Positions 1 to 8,849 of a DNA stretch of 43,119 nucleotides are shown piece by piece (the first letter of the stretch is position 1; each line of letters opens with the position of its first letter). Position numbers and translations under genes: made by a program. The notes under the pieces are model-generated. The model was not told the origin of the DNA. It ran no database searches and saw nothing but the letters and a program-made list of their open reading frames with translations. The DNA lies in the NCBI GenBank assembly GCA_009691445.1, contig SICL01000014.1, positions 1 to 43,119 on the forward strand. Reading direction: 5' to 3'. The stretch comes from Candidatus Taenariivivens baikalensis. Its GTDB lineage: Bacteria > Omnitrophota > Omnitrophia > Omnitrophales > Aquincolibacteriaceae.

Positions 1-111
1 AAGGCGTTTTTCAATGGTATTGAAAGGCGGACAAAAGGCCAGCGGGACAATGACGCAGCTTAGCGCCAGAGCGGTGGCAATAGGGATCCAGGATAGGGAT
101 GATTTTTTCAT
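1..111 (-). CDS. Partial secreted protein, N-terminus only (MKKSSLSWIPIATALALSCVIVPLAFCPPFNTIEKRL...); possibly an Mla accessory protein by position
   Basis: Reverse-strand ATG at 111 opens a signal-peptide-like sequence that runs off the window edge; it lies downstream of mlaD in the same direction. Confidence 0.5.
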   Translation of the reverse strand, partial: MKKSSLSWIPIATALALSCVIVPLAFCPPFNTIEKRL

Positions 112-222
112 ATTCAATGTTTAAAACGTTGCCTTCTCCCTTGAGGAAGAAGGTTAGGATGAGGGTGTTCGCTACCCCTCACCCTGTCCCTCTCCCCAAA
201 GGGGCGAGGGGAAGTTACGAAA

Positions 223-948
223 TTATAGAATCAAAAATTTCTTTTTCTTTGTTTCAGCGTTTTCTTCTTTCTCCTTGCCCTTGCGAAGAATTTTCCAGGG
301 ATGAAGTTTTAGATCGTGAGTCATTTCCTTGAGATCGCCTGAAGCCGCATTCAGATTCACAAAAATGGCGTCCACATCTTTTTTGTTTTTGACGACGATC
401 TGATCCAGTCCCGTAATCAGGGTTTGAAGTGAGGCCGTAATTTTATCAAAATCATCCAACAACTGGACGCCGCGGTGCACTACTTCCATCAGGGGAACCG
501 GATCCACGCCCTCGAGGATGCCGCCTTCTTTCAGCACGGGACTGGCTCCGGAGCCAGGCTTGATCTCCACATATTTTTCTCCCATAAATCCCATCACTTC
601 AATGAAAACCTGGGCATTTTCCCTCATTTCCACACCTTTCAGGATTGCGAGGGTGATGTCGACTTTCATTTCAGGGCCTTTGATAAAGTGGATGTTCGTG
701 ACTTTCCCCACTTCGTGTCCGGCCAGCTGAACCGGGGCGTTTTTGGCAAGGCCGCTAATAAAATTGAAGCGTACGTGCACCGGATAAGTTTTGGAAAACC
801 AAGTAGAGCTGCCGCACATAAAAATCAGGCCGAGGAGCAGAAGTGATGAAAAGGTGACAAAAAATCCGGATCTAACTTCTGAAGCAGTATAAGTGTTTGA
901 GGTCATTTTTTTCCTTTCAATCGAAGGATTGTCATCCCCGTTCGCCAC
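223..948 (-). CDS. mlaD: MlaD-like MCE-domain ABC transporter substrate-binding protein
   Basis: N-terminal TM, then the MCE-domain pattern VRFNFISGLAKNAPVQLAGHEVGKV...EVMGFMGEKYVEIKPG; adjacent to the ATPase and permease. Confidence 0.9.
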   Translation of the reverse strand: MANGDDNPSIERKKMTSNTYTASEVRSGFFVTFSSLLLLGLIFMCGSSTWFSKTYPVHVRFNFISGLAKNAPVQLAGHEVGKVTNIHFIKGPEMKVDITLAILKGVEMRENAQVFIEVMGFMGEKYVEIKPGSGASPVLKEGGILEGVDPVPLMEVVHRGVQLLDDFDKITASLQTLITGLDQIVVKNKKDVDAIFVNLNAASGDLKEMTHDLKLHPWKILRKGKEKEENAETKKKKFLIL

Positions 949-1008
949 AATCCGCTGATGTTTCTGGCGGAGATTCCCAACAAAAGATTTCAGGAATGAA
1001 ACGCCGAA

Positions 1009-1803
1009 TCATCGGTCATCTTCTTCGAGGATTCCTTTCAGGTAGCTGTCTTTGGTTTCAAGGGCGACGGGCCCTTCTTCGCCGTTAATAAAGCGTTTCA
1101 CATATGGATGTTCGGAGTTTTGAATCTCCTGCGGAGTGCCGCAAGCCACGATTTCACCCTGATGCAGTATGATCATACGATCCGCGATCCGGAACGCACT
1201 TTTCATTTCGTGTGTGACCACCACCGAAGTCATTTTAAGCTTTTTGCTGAGGTCGATAATTAAACGGTCAATCACATTGGCGGTAATCGGGTCCAGTCCC
1301 GCGCCCGGCTCATCATAGAAAACAATTTTTGGATCCAGCGCAATGGCGCGCGCCAGCGCCACACGTTTTCTCATTCCACCCGAGATTTCATAAGGTCTGA
1401 GGGATTCAAATCCTGTCAGTCCCACCAGCTCTAGCTTTACTTTCACAATAATACGGATAATGTCCGGATGTAAACGGGTATGTTCCTTGATTGGAAGTGC
1501 AACATTTTCTCCCACGGTAAGAGAATTAAAGAGCGCTGCGCCTTGAAATAGCATCCCGAATTTTTTCCGGATATCGTTTCTTTGATCTTCAGTAGCCGTA
1601 GCCATATTTTGACCCAAGATATGAATGCTCCCTTTTTCCGGCGTGAGAAGCCCAATCATAGAGCGCAACAGCGTGCTTTTGCCGCAGCCTGAACCGCCGA
1701 GCACCACGAGCGTTTCTCCCTCAGAGACCTGGAAATTAATACCCTTCAGGATCTCCCGCTCACCAAAATATTTGTGCAGGCCTTCAATTTTGATAGCACT
1801 CAT
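1009..1803 (-). CDS. mlaF: MlaF-like ABC transporter ATP-binding protein
   Basis: Walker A GGSGCGKST, signature ISGGMRKR, Walker B KIVFYDEP; internal ATG at 1803 (MSAIKIEGLHKYFGE) preferred because the upstream extension translates an intergenic repeat. Confidence 0.92.
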   Translation of the reverse strand: MSAIKIEGLHKYFGEREILKGINFQVSEGETLVVLGGSGCGKSTLLRSMIGLLTPEKGSIHILGQNMATATEDQRNDIRKKFGMLFQGAALFNSLTVGENVALPIKEHTRLHPDIIRIIVKVKLELVGLTGFESLRPYEISGGMRKRVALARAIALDPKIVFYDEPGAGLDPITANVIDRLIIDLSKKLKMTSVVVTHEMKSAFRIADRMIILHQGEIVACGTPQEIQNSEHPYVKRFINGEEGPVALETKDSYLKGILEEDDR

Positions 1804-1815
1804 AACACCCCTTGT

Positions 1816-1958
1816 GGTGCCAGGAAGTGGTTTCATAATTCCTTTATCGGTCATTGCGAGTCCCGCGCCCTGGCGGAGATGAGGCAATCCCTGGGGGCAT
1901 AATACTAGATTGCTTCGCTTTGCTCGCAATGACAAATAAAAGAGTTGTGCCTGGCACC
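1816..1958. repeat. Nested repeat: GGTGCCAGG/CCTGGCACC arms around a TCATTGCGAG...CTCGCAATGA element
   Basis: Outer arms 1816-1824 and 1950-1958; inner element about 1850-1933. Confidence 0.7.
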
Positions 1959-1959
1959 A

Positions 1960-2769
1960 TTACGGAAACACATAATAAAAAATCGCGGTGAAGATGCCAT
2001 CCGCGACAATGATTGAAATAATTGAAAGCACCACCGACTGGGTCGTGGCGCGGCCCACGCCATCCGCTCCGCCTTTGACGGAAAGTCCCTCGTAACAGGC
2101 AATCACGCCGATAATCAGAGAAAAAACAAAACTCTTAGCGAGTCCCGTCCACATATCTTTGGGCACGAGGGCACTAAAATTTCCGTGCAGGTAGAGATCT
2201 GAATTAATATGAAGTCCGACAACCCCAACCAGATAACCGCCGATCATTCCCACGGCGTAGCTCAAGATCGTGAGGCAGGGAAGCATGACCACGAGTCCGA
2301 AGATCCGCGGAACAACCAGGAACGGAGCTGCGGGAATTCCCATCGTAATGAGCGCATCGATCTCCTCCTGGACTTTCATAGTTCCAAGTTCAGCCGTGAT
2401 GCTTGCTCCTACGCGTCCGGCAATCACAATGGCAGTAATCACCGGCCCGAGTTCTCGGGTCATAGAAACGCTCACAAGTGATCCGGTGTAAAGCAGGGCG
2501 CCAAATTGCCTGAGCTGATAAGCCGCCTGAAGTGCCAGCACGGCGCCTACGGACGCTGAGACAAGGCAAACAATGAAAAGAGATTCATTCCCGATAAAGA
2601 CAAGCTGTTTGGCGAAGAGCTCGCGGCGAAGACTTTTTTTCCCTTCTATTGGAGCAAGGAATCCCCAGTAAAGGAAAGAGCGGATCAGTTCGGAAAGACG
2701 GGCAATCTGGGCGAAAAATTCATGCGTTTGTTTTCCGATGGCTCCCAGAAATGAGGAGAGGTGAACCAT
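1960..2769 (-). CDS. mlaE: MlaE-like ABC transporter permease
   Basis: MlaE pattern SMTRELGPVITAIVIAGRVGASITAELGTMKVQEEIDAL; ATG at 2769 preferred because the longer ORF runs into repeat sequence. Confidence 0.92.
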   Translation of the reverse strand: MVHLSSFLGAIGKQTHEFFAQIARLSELIRSFLYWGFLAPIEGKKSLRRELFAKQLVFIGNESLFIVCLVSASVGAVLALQAAYQLRQFGALLYTGSLVSVSMTRELGPVITAIVIAGRVGASITAELGTMKVQEEIDALITMGIPAAPFLVVPRIFGLVVMLPCLTILSYAVGMIGGYLVGVVGLHINSDLYLHGNFSALVPKDMWTGLAKSFVFSLIIGVIACYEGLSVKGGADGVGRATTQSVVLSIISIIVADGIFTAIFYYVFP

Positions 2770-2913
2770 TTCAGGAAGCTCCAAATCCCAAAGCAAAAAT
2801 CCAAAATAACTTCCAATTTAAAAAATCAAAAGTTTTAAACAGGGGTTCGAAAATTGGACTTTGGAGTTTGGGTTTTGTTTGGGATTTGGAGCTTGTCACT
2901 TGGGATTTTTCTT

Positions 2914-3252
2914 TTACGCGATCAGTGCCAAGGCATCTTTTTCGTCTTTGGCAAGTTTGAAAATGGCGTCTAGTTTGGCAATCTCAAAGACGCTGCGCAC
3001 GCCCTGGCTCAAGTTGAAAATCACCAGGATGCCACCGTAACGCTTCATCTTCTGAAAAAGCTCGACAAACGTAGCGAGGCCCGAGCTGTCAATGTAAGAG
3101 ACCTTTTTGAGATCAATCAGGATTTTTTTGGTCTGGCGGTCCACCAGTTTGGAGAGTTCGGTCCGGACATCAGGAGAGGAATGGAAGTCAAGATCCCCTT
3201 CAAGGGCAATAAATTCTGCGCCCGTCTCGTTTGTTTTTTTCTGGATCTTCAC
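2914..3252 (-). CDS. STAS-domain protein (anti-sigma factor antagonist or MlaB-like)
   Basis: STAS motif ILIDLKKVSYIDSSGLATFVELFQKMKR; GTG start at 3252. Confidence 0.88.
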   Translation of the reverse strand: MKIQKKTNETGAEFIALEGDLDFHSSPDVRTELSKLVDRQTKKILIDLKKVSYIDSSGLATFVELFQKMKRYGGILVIFNLSQGVRSVFEIAKLDAIFKLAKDEKDALALIA

Positions 3253-3274
3253 ACGTTACTCCTTCTACACCGCT

Positions 3275-3346
3275 TGTCATTCCCGCGAAGGCGGGAATCT
3301 ATGGATCCCGATTCGTCCGACGAATTGTGGCGGACGGGGATGACAG
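3275..3346. repeat. TGTCATTCCCGCGAAGGCGGGAATC...GGGGATGACA intergenic repeat
   Basis: Direct read; terminal TGTCAT/ATGACA and a strong inner CCCGCGAAGGCGGG hairpin. Confidence 0.7.
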
Positions 3347-3352
3347 GAAGCA

Positions 3353-3775
3353 TTAGTGGTTATTTTTTTCTTTGAATTTTGTCAGGATGACCTCATTGCC
3401 TTTCGCGTGGGAAGTATTATACGTGAGGTCATCCATGATTGTCTTCATGAAATAGATTCCAAGACCATGCGGCTCCACGGGCGGTAGCGTCGGTGTTTCC
3501 TTCAGTTTGGCCGGATTGATTTTCTTGCCGTAATCCCGGACCCGAAACACGACTTTTTCCGGATAATCCTCAATCGTGACACGCACTTCATGTCCGGGTT
3601 TGTTTTCATAGGCGTGCCGGATGGAATTGGCGGTTGCCTCTCCCATAGCCACTAGAATATCTTCGCGCGCCTTGTCGGGAAAATGCTGATCACGGAGAAA
3701 ATGGTCAATTTCATCCCGGATCAGTTTGAGCTGAGCGGAATCGCTATCAATAATAAATACTTTTTCACTCGTCAT
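3353..3775 (-). CDS. RsbW/SpoIIAB-like ATP-binding protein (HATPase_c)
   Basis: N-box MGEATANSIRHAYE, G1 VRDYGKKINP, G2 PHGLGIYFMKTIMDD. Confidence 0.88.
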   Translation of the reverse strand: MTSEKVFIIDSDSAQLKLIRDEIDHFLRDQHFPDKAREDILVAMGEATANSIRHAYENKPGHEVRVTIEDYPEKVVFRVRDYGKKINPAKLKETPTLPPVEPHGLGIYFMKTIMDDLTYNTSHAKGNEVILTKFKEKNNH

Positions 3776-3785
3776 AAATTTTCAT

Positions 3786-3882
3786 TGTCATTCTGAACGA
3801 AGTGTCCACCAGGACGGATCCGTCCAACGCTGTTTGGCGGAAAGAATCTCAGCATAGATTCTTCGTTGCGCTCAGGATGACA
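3786..3882. repeat. TGTCATTCTGAACGAAG...AGAATCT...CTCAGGATGACA intergenic repeat
   Basis: Direct read; inverted ends, inner GGACGGATCCGTCC palindrome. Confidence 0.7.
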
Positions 3883-3891
3883 GCTTATAAA

Positions 3892-4545
3892 TCATAGAAT
3901 AGGTTTGATGTTTTGATCGTAATAGGCATCGACGATTTTCAGGAATACATTAATCACGGCCGGATCAAACTTGATGCCGGTCATGGATTTGACAAAGGCC
4001 AGGGACTTTTCCTTGGAATAGGGCTCTTTATAAGGCCGGGCGGTGACCAGGGCATCAAAATAATCCGAAAGGGAAACAATCCTGACCTCGATTGGAATAA
4101 TCTCGCCCTTTAACCCATCAGGATAGCCGGAGCCGTCAAAATTTTCATGGTGATTGCGAATCATGGGAATCAGGTCCCAAAGCAGGTGGCAGTTGACGAC
4201 AATGAGATGACCCTTTTCGGGGTGCTGATTCATTCGGGCCCGCTCATCCTGAGAAAAAGTGCCGGGTTTGTAGAGGAGCTCATCGGTAATTCCAATTTTT
4301 CCGATATCATGGAGCATTCCTCCCCGTCTGAGTTTTTCAAGCTGGATCTTAGGAAAACCCATCTCCTGACCGATAAGGTAGGCAAGATGTCCCACGCGTT
4401 CGGAGTGGCCCCGGGTGTAGGAGTCCCGTTCCTCGAGAGTACGGATCAGGATCATCATCATCTCGACCAAGGATTCTTCGGTTTTTCCGACTTCTCCCAT
4501 AAATTTTTTGAGCCGAGAAGGGGTTGAAGGTAGTTTAGTTTTCAT
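3892..4545 (-). CDS. HD-GYP domain protein (probable c-di-GMP phosphodiesterase)
   Basis: GHSERVGHLAY...GGMLHDIGKIGI...HPEKGH...HHENFDGSGYPDGLKG; ATG at 4545. Confidence 0.92.
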   Translation of the reverse strand: MKTKLPSTPSRLKKFMGEVGKTEESLVEMMMILIRTLEERDSYTRGHSERVGHLAYLIGQEMGFPKIQLEKLRRGGMLHDIGKIGITDELLYKPGTFSQDERARMNQHPEKGHLIVVNCHLLWDLIPMIRNHHENFDGSGYPDGLKGEIIPIEVRIVSLSDYFDALVTARPYKEPYSKEKSLAFVKSMTGIKFDPAVINVFLKIVDAYYDQNIKPIL

Positions 4546-4591
4546 AGCTAAAACAAGTATAGGCGATGATCTTTGAAAGCACAAGAAAACC

Positions 4592-4688
4592 GGGGACGGT
4601 GCTTGTTGAGGCATGTCTCAAAGGCAATACGAATCGAAAATTTTCAATTCGTATTAATATTGCAAAGGCCGTGCCGGAGAACCGTCCC
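4592..4688. repeat. Palindromic element with GGGACGGT/ACCGTCCC arms and an inner 30-bp palindrome
   Basis: Arms 4593-4600 and 4681-4688; inner AATACGAATCGAAAATTTTCAATTCGTATT at 4626-4655 with one mismatched pair. Confidence 0.75.
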
Positions 4689-4734
4689 TAATTACCCATT
4701 GCAATACACACATCGATTGGTTAGGATTTAAAGC

Positions 4735-5859
4735 ATGGATAGTGTTGATCAGGATTTCAAGGGTGCGAATGAGATCGGAAAGATTTTCAATTCCTTTCTC
4801 GATAAAAAACTGCTTTGTGATTTTTTCCTGGACAGTGTGCTCACCTTTATTCGCGCTTCCCACGGTTATTTATACTTAGTTGGAAATAGTAATCAATTAT
4901 GGTTGGAAACCTCTACCGGAGAAGGTTCCACGGCTTTTGCTGAAGAACTAAAACCACAAGCCGAAGCCATTTTTCAGAAGGGTCAGCCAGTCTCGAATAC
5001 ACATTTTTTGATGATTCCTCTGATTGTCCGTAATCATGCGATTGGAGTGGCCTGTTTTATTCCCGGGAATCCAGGTGAGGCCATGACTGACAAGGAATTT
5101 GCACTGGCTCAGGATATGACTTCTCAGCTGGCAGGAGCGCTTCATAATCTGCTGCTTTTTGAGCAGAATCTCAAAATGGAACGGCTTGCTGCGATTGGGC
5201 AGACTACCAGTATTGTCATGCATGAGCTGACGAATATTCTTCAGCTGGCAAAGTTGGCTGATGAATGTCTGCGGAGGGGGCTTGAGAATAATCATGAACG
5301 CTATCTCACCCGGGGTCTGGCCGGCCTTAAAAAAGCCCTGAAAGAAATGGATGGATTTGCCTACGAAATGCTTAGTTTGACCAAGGATTACAAAATTACC
5401 CCGATTCCGATTGAACTCAAGGCGGTTTTTGAGGAACTCAAGACGGATCTCCAGGAAAAGGCGGCGCAGGCCCGTGTGCGTCTTGAAACCCAGTGCGAGG
5501 ATGGATTCCATGTGGAGGGGGAGCCTCGTTCGCTTTATCGCGCCTTACTGAATATGATGAAGAACGCGATGGAGGCGGCTGACAAAGACGATGCTTATAT
5601 TCGTGTCAGCGCTAGATCAGTGGATGAGACCACCTATCAGATTCTTGTGGAAGATAACGGACAGGGAATGACCGAAGAGGTAAAAGCCCGTATTTTTCAA
5701 GCCTTCTTCAGCACTAAAGGAGAACGAGGGACAGGCCTCGGACTCATGATTATTGACCGCACGGTCAAGGCCCACCAAGGAGAAATCCGAATTGAGAGTC
5801 AAGCGGGTAAAGGCACGACCTTTTTTCTGACATTCCCCAAAAAACTAAATCCCGCTTAA
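4735..5859 (+). CDS. GAF-domain sensor histidine kinase
   Basis: GAF-like N-terminus, H-box-like IVMHELTNILQ, N-box NMMKNAMEAA, G1/G2 VEDNGQGM and GTGLGLMIIDRTV. Confidence 0.88.
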   Translation: MDSVDQDFKGANEIGKIFNSFLDKKLLCDFFLDSVLTFIRASHGYLYLVGNSNQLWLETSTGEGSTAFAEELKPQAEAIFQKGQPVSNTHFLMIPLIVRNHAIGVACFIPGNPGEAMTDKEFALAQDMTSQLAGALHNLLLFEQNLKMERLAAIGQTTSIVMHELTNILQLAKLADECLRRGLENNHERYLTRGLAGLKKALKEMDGFAYEMLSLTKDYKITPIPIELKAVFEELKTDLQEKAAQARVRLETQCEDGFHVEGEPRSLYRALLNMMKNAMEAADKDDAYIRVSARSVDETTYQILVEDNGQGMTEEVKARIFQAFFSTKGERGTGLGLMIIDRTVKAHQGEIRIESQAGKGTTFFLTFPKKLNPA

Positions 5860-5918
5860 CCTATCCGGTTATCAACCTACTCTTGTGAGTCTTTTGTTCC
5901 CTTTGTCTATGTTTGAAT

Positions 5919-7259
5919 CTAGGACAAGGGAAGGGTGAAGGAAAAGACACTGCCCTGATCAAGGATGCTTTTGCAAGCCACAGTGCCGCCATGGGCTTCG
6001 ACAATGTGTTTGACGATCGAAAGACCCAGCCCACTTCCTCCGGAAGCCCTGGAGCGGGCTTTATCTACCCGGAAGAACCTTTCAAAAACTCTCGGCACAG
6101 CCGATTCCGGAATCCCGATGCCTTGGTCTTCTATGACAATCCGTATGGAATGGTCAGGAAGAATCTCCGCACGGAGATTTATGAATCCTTGATCCCGGTT
6201 GAATTTGATCGCGTTATCGATCAAGTTGATCAAAACCTGTTTGAGTTTATCTTCATCAGCCAGCACCTTGAGATTTGGCTGATCCTTGATTTGATTCTGA
6301 ATTTGGATCTGTTTCTCTGCGATTCGGGGCAGAAGCATTTTTAAAACCTGATCCACGAGCTTTGCGAGCGACATTTCATTTTTGCTTAGCTGGATTTCTC
6401 TAGATTCCAGTTTTGAGATTTCAAGGAGGTCGTCAATCAAACGGCTCAGGCGTTTAGAATCATCCTGCATCATTTGGAGAAAAGAGTTCCGAGTTTCTGC
6501 GTGATCGCCGGCTCCGCTCTGAAGTGTTTCAATAAATCCCAGGATGGACGTGAGGGGCGTGCGGATTTCATGCGAGACGTTGGCGACAAATTCCCGGCGC
6601 AAATTTTCAAGTTGCCGGATTTTAGTGATGTCATGTAAAACGAGAATGGCGCTGATTTCATTGCGAGTTTTTCCAATTCCTATCATATGGACATTGAGAA
6701 CCTTCTCTTCTGGATAATTCAGTTCAATTTCCTGAGTATGAAGCCCTCCCTCTTGAATAGCCGTTTCGGCTATCCGGTCAAGTTCGGTATGAAAGGTGAG
6801 TTCTAAAAGACTCTTTGAAGATGAAAGTTTGGAATCGACCCGGAACATTGTTTTGGCGGCCTGATTGATCAGCAGGACTTGACGGTTTTGATCCATGGCA
6901 ATCACGCCTTCCACCATGTGATCCAGCACCACCGAGAAGTTTTTCTTTTCCGTTTCGTTTTCGCGGATGCGTGATGCCAGTAGGATGCCGGTCTGATTCA
7001 GGGTTTTGACCAAGGGATCAAATTCGTCACCGAATCCTTCGAGGGGCGCTTGTCCGAGATCATTTTTCAAGTAATGCCGCGCGGCGCGAGTAAAAATCTC
7101 GATGCGTTTTTTAAGGTGATTTCTGAAATGAAGATGGAGGACGAAAAGCCCTGCGCATCCCGCGGCGATTTTGACAGGCAGGGGCGCGGGAAGATATGCG
7201 ATCAGAATCCAGAGAAGAGCATGGGTGAGTGTGGTATTAATACTGAACTGATGACGCAT
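5919..7259 (-). CDS. phoR: PhoR-like sensor histidine kinase
   Basis: N-terminal TMs, PAS-like region, H-box VANVSHEIRTPLTSILGFIETL, HATPase GSGLGLSIVKHIVEAHGG; follows a PhoB-type regulator. Confidence 0.88.
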   Translation of the reverse strand: MRHQFSINTTLTHALLWILIAYLPAPLPVKIAAGCAGLFVLHLHFRNHLKKRIEIFTRAARHYLKNDLGQAPLEGFGDEFDPLVKTLNQTGILLASRIRENETEKKNFSVVLDHMVEGVIAMDQNRQVLLINQAAKTMFRVDSKLSSSKSLLELTFHTELDRIAETAIQEGGLHTQEIELNYPEEKVLNVHMIGIGKTRNEISAILVLHDITKIRQLENLRREFVANVSHEIRTPLTSILGFIETLQSGAGDHAETRNSFLQMMQDDSKRLSRLIDDLLEISKLESREIQLSKNEMSLAKLVDQVLKMLLPRIAEKQIQIQNQIKDQPNLKVLADEDKLKQVLINLIDNAIKFNRDQGFINLRAEILPDHSIRIVIEDQGIGIPESAVPRVFERFFRVDKARSRASGGSGLGLSIVKHIVEAHGGTVACKSILDQGSVFSFTLPLS

Positions 7260-7261
7260 TT

Positions 7262-7951
7262 TTATTCCATCCGCATCCGGTAGCCCACATTTTTGACGGT
7301 CATGATTCTCTCGGACTCCTGATGCAATTTTTTACGCAGCTGGCGGATATGCATGTCAATCGTACGGGTTTCAATATGGGATGGATTTTCGTACTTCCAG
7401 ACCTGGGAAAGCAAATCTTCACGTGACAAAACTTTGCCGCCCGCTTCAAGCAGGGCTTTGAGCAGATCATATTCTTTGGACGTTAGATAAATTTCAGAAT
7501 TCTTGAGGGTCACACGATGCTTTTCCGGATCCATTTCCAGAGCGCCTATCTTCCAGCCGACGGGAGCGGGAATTCGCGCAGAACGCCTGAGAACGGCCTT
7601 GATTCGGGCCACGAGTTCGCTTGGGCTAAAGGGTTTGGTGACATAATCATCTGCGCCAAGCTGCAAACCCAGTATTTTATCCACCTCCTCGCCTTTGGCG
7701 GTTAGCATGAGGATCGGTGTGTGAGAAATTTTTTGATTTTGGCGAATGATTTTGCAGACCTCAAGGCCGCTCAGTTTGGGAAGCATCAGATCCAGGATGA
7801 TGAGCGAGGGCTTTTTTTGAAGCGCGAGTTCCAGACCCGTTTCGCCGTCCATCGCACTTAAAACTTTAAAGTTTTCCCGCTCAAGATTGTATTTCAAAAG
7901 CTCTAGGATATTTTTTTCATCTTCAACAATCAGGATGGTTTTGGAAGGCAT
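7262..7951 (-). CDS. phoB: PhoB-like OmpR-family response regulator
   Basis: LIILDLMLPKLSGLEVC receiver plus TIDMHIRQLRKKL...VKNVGYRM winged helix. Confidence 0.9.
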   Translation of the reverse strand: MPSKTILIVEDEKNILELLKYNLERENFKVLSAMDGETGLELALQKKPSLIILDLMLPKLSGLEVCKIIRQNQKISHTPILMLTAKGEEVDKILGLQLGADDYVTKPFSPSELVARIKAVLRRSARIPAPVGWKIGALEMDPEKHRVTLKNSEIYLTSKEYDLLKALLEAGGKVLSREDLLSQVWKYENPSHIETRTIDMHIRQLRKKLHQESERIMTVKNVGYRMRME

Positions 7952-8005
7952 GGATGATAGTCTATCAAATCAGTACCGATTTAAAAAGGAGTCAATACAG
8001 AAGGC

Positions 8006-8144
8006 GTCTGTCCCGTTTCAGCAGTGACGATGTCATTGCGATCGAACGGAGTGAGCAAAGCAATCTCGGAATTGAGATCGCCACGTCGGCCCTACGGGCC
8101 TCTTCGCGATGACAAGAAAAATAACTGCTGAAACTGGGACAGAC
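8006..8144. repeat. Nested intergenic repeat: outer inverted repeat GTCTGTCCCGTTTCAGCAGT / ACTGCTGAAACTGGGACAGAC around a TCATTGCGA...TCGCGATGAC element
   Basis: Outer arms 8006-8025 and 8124-8144, near-perfect; inner element about 8032-8113. Confidence 0.8.
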
Positions 8145-8170
8145 CCAAACAGAAGGAGGGAGGCGGGCGC

Positions 8171-8836
8171 TTAAGACCTGTTCCCTTCTGTATTAGCAAA
8201 TAAACTTTTTGCATCAGCAATTAACTTTTCAAACCCTTCTTTATCCTGCGGATCATAATAGCCGCGGATCAGGCCGTGGGAATCCACCAGCACAAAACGA
8301 TCACTGTGGAAGACGGGTTCATTAGCACCCGTGACCTTGAATCCCTTTGCGGTTTTAATCAGTTCCTCTTTGGTGCCAGTCAGAAACATCCAATTTTGAT
8401 CGTTCAATTCAAATCGTTGGATGTAACGGCCCAGAATTTCAGGTGTATCGTACGAAGGATCCACAGTAAAAGAGGTGAGCTTGAGATTTGACACCCGGCT
8501 TTGTAGTATTTTCATTTTCTGCGTCATGGCCGGGCAGGAGGATCCGCAGCGGGTGAAGATAAAGTCCGCGATCCAGGTTTTGCCACGAAAGGTTTCCGAA
8601 GTGACGGGTTCCTTTTTATGATTGATGAGCTGGAAAGTAGGGATTTGGGCAATAACCGGTAGCTGCGTTTCGACTCTCTGAGAATGGGAAAGGGCCCGAA
8701 ATTTAGCAAAAGCGAGCAGGAAGGGAAGACCACAGACACCAAGGATGCAGGCGATGACCAGAAATACACCTAAAATTTTTTTTGCTTCGGTGGATTTACG
8801 AACAGGTGTGGAGTGAGGTTGGGAAATGGGGATCAT
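8171..8836 (-). CDS. Sco1/SenC family protein
   Basis: WIADFIFTRCGSSCPAMTQKM (CxxxC), SFTVDPSYDTPEIL, conserved His in EPVFHSDRFVLVD. Confidence 0.9.
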   Translation of the reverse strand: MIPISQPHSTPVRKSTEAKKILGVFLVIACILGVCGLPFLLAFAKFRALSHSQRVETQLPVIAQIPTFQLINHKKEPVTSETFRGKTWIADFIFTRCGSSCPAMTQKMKILQSRVSNLKLTSFTVDPSYDTPEILGRYIQRFELNDQNWMFLTGTKEELIKTAKGFKVTGANEPVFHSDRFVLVDSHGLIRGYYDPQDKEGFEKLIADAKSLFANTEGNRS

Positions 8837-8849
8837 ATTTGGACTCGCC

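Noticed and set aside
99-332. 77-aa plus-strand ORF
   Set aside because: Mostly repeat-like CCCTCACCCTGTCCCTCTCCCC sequence and antisense to mlaD; no domain.
1804-1935. N-terminal 44-aa extension of MlaF in the ORF track
   Set aside because: It translates the intergenic TCATTGCGAG repeat; the ATP-binding domain begins at 1803.
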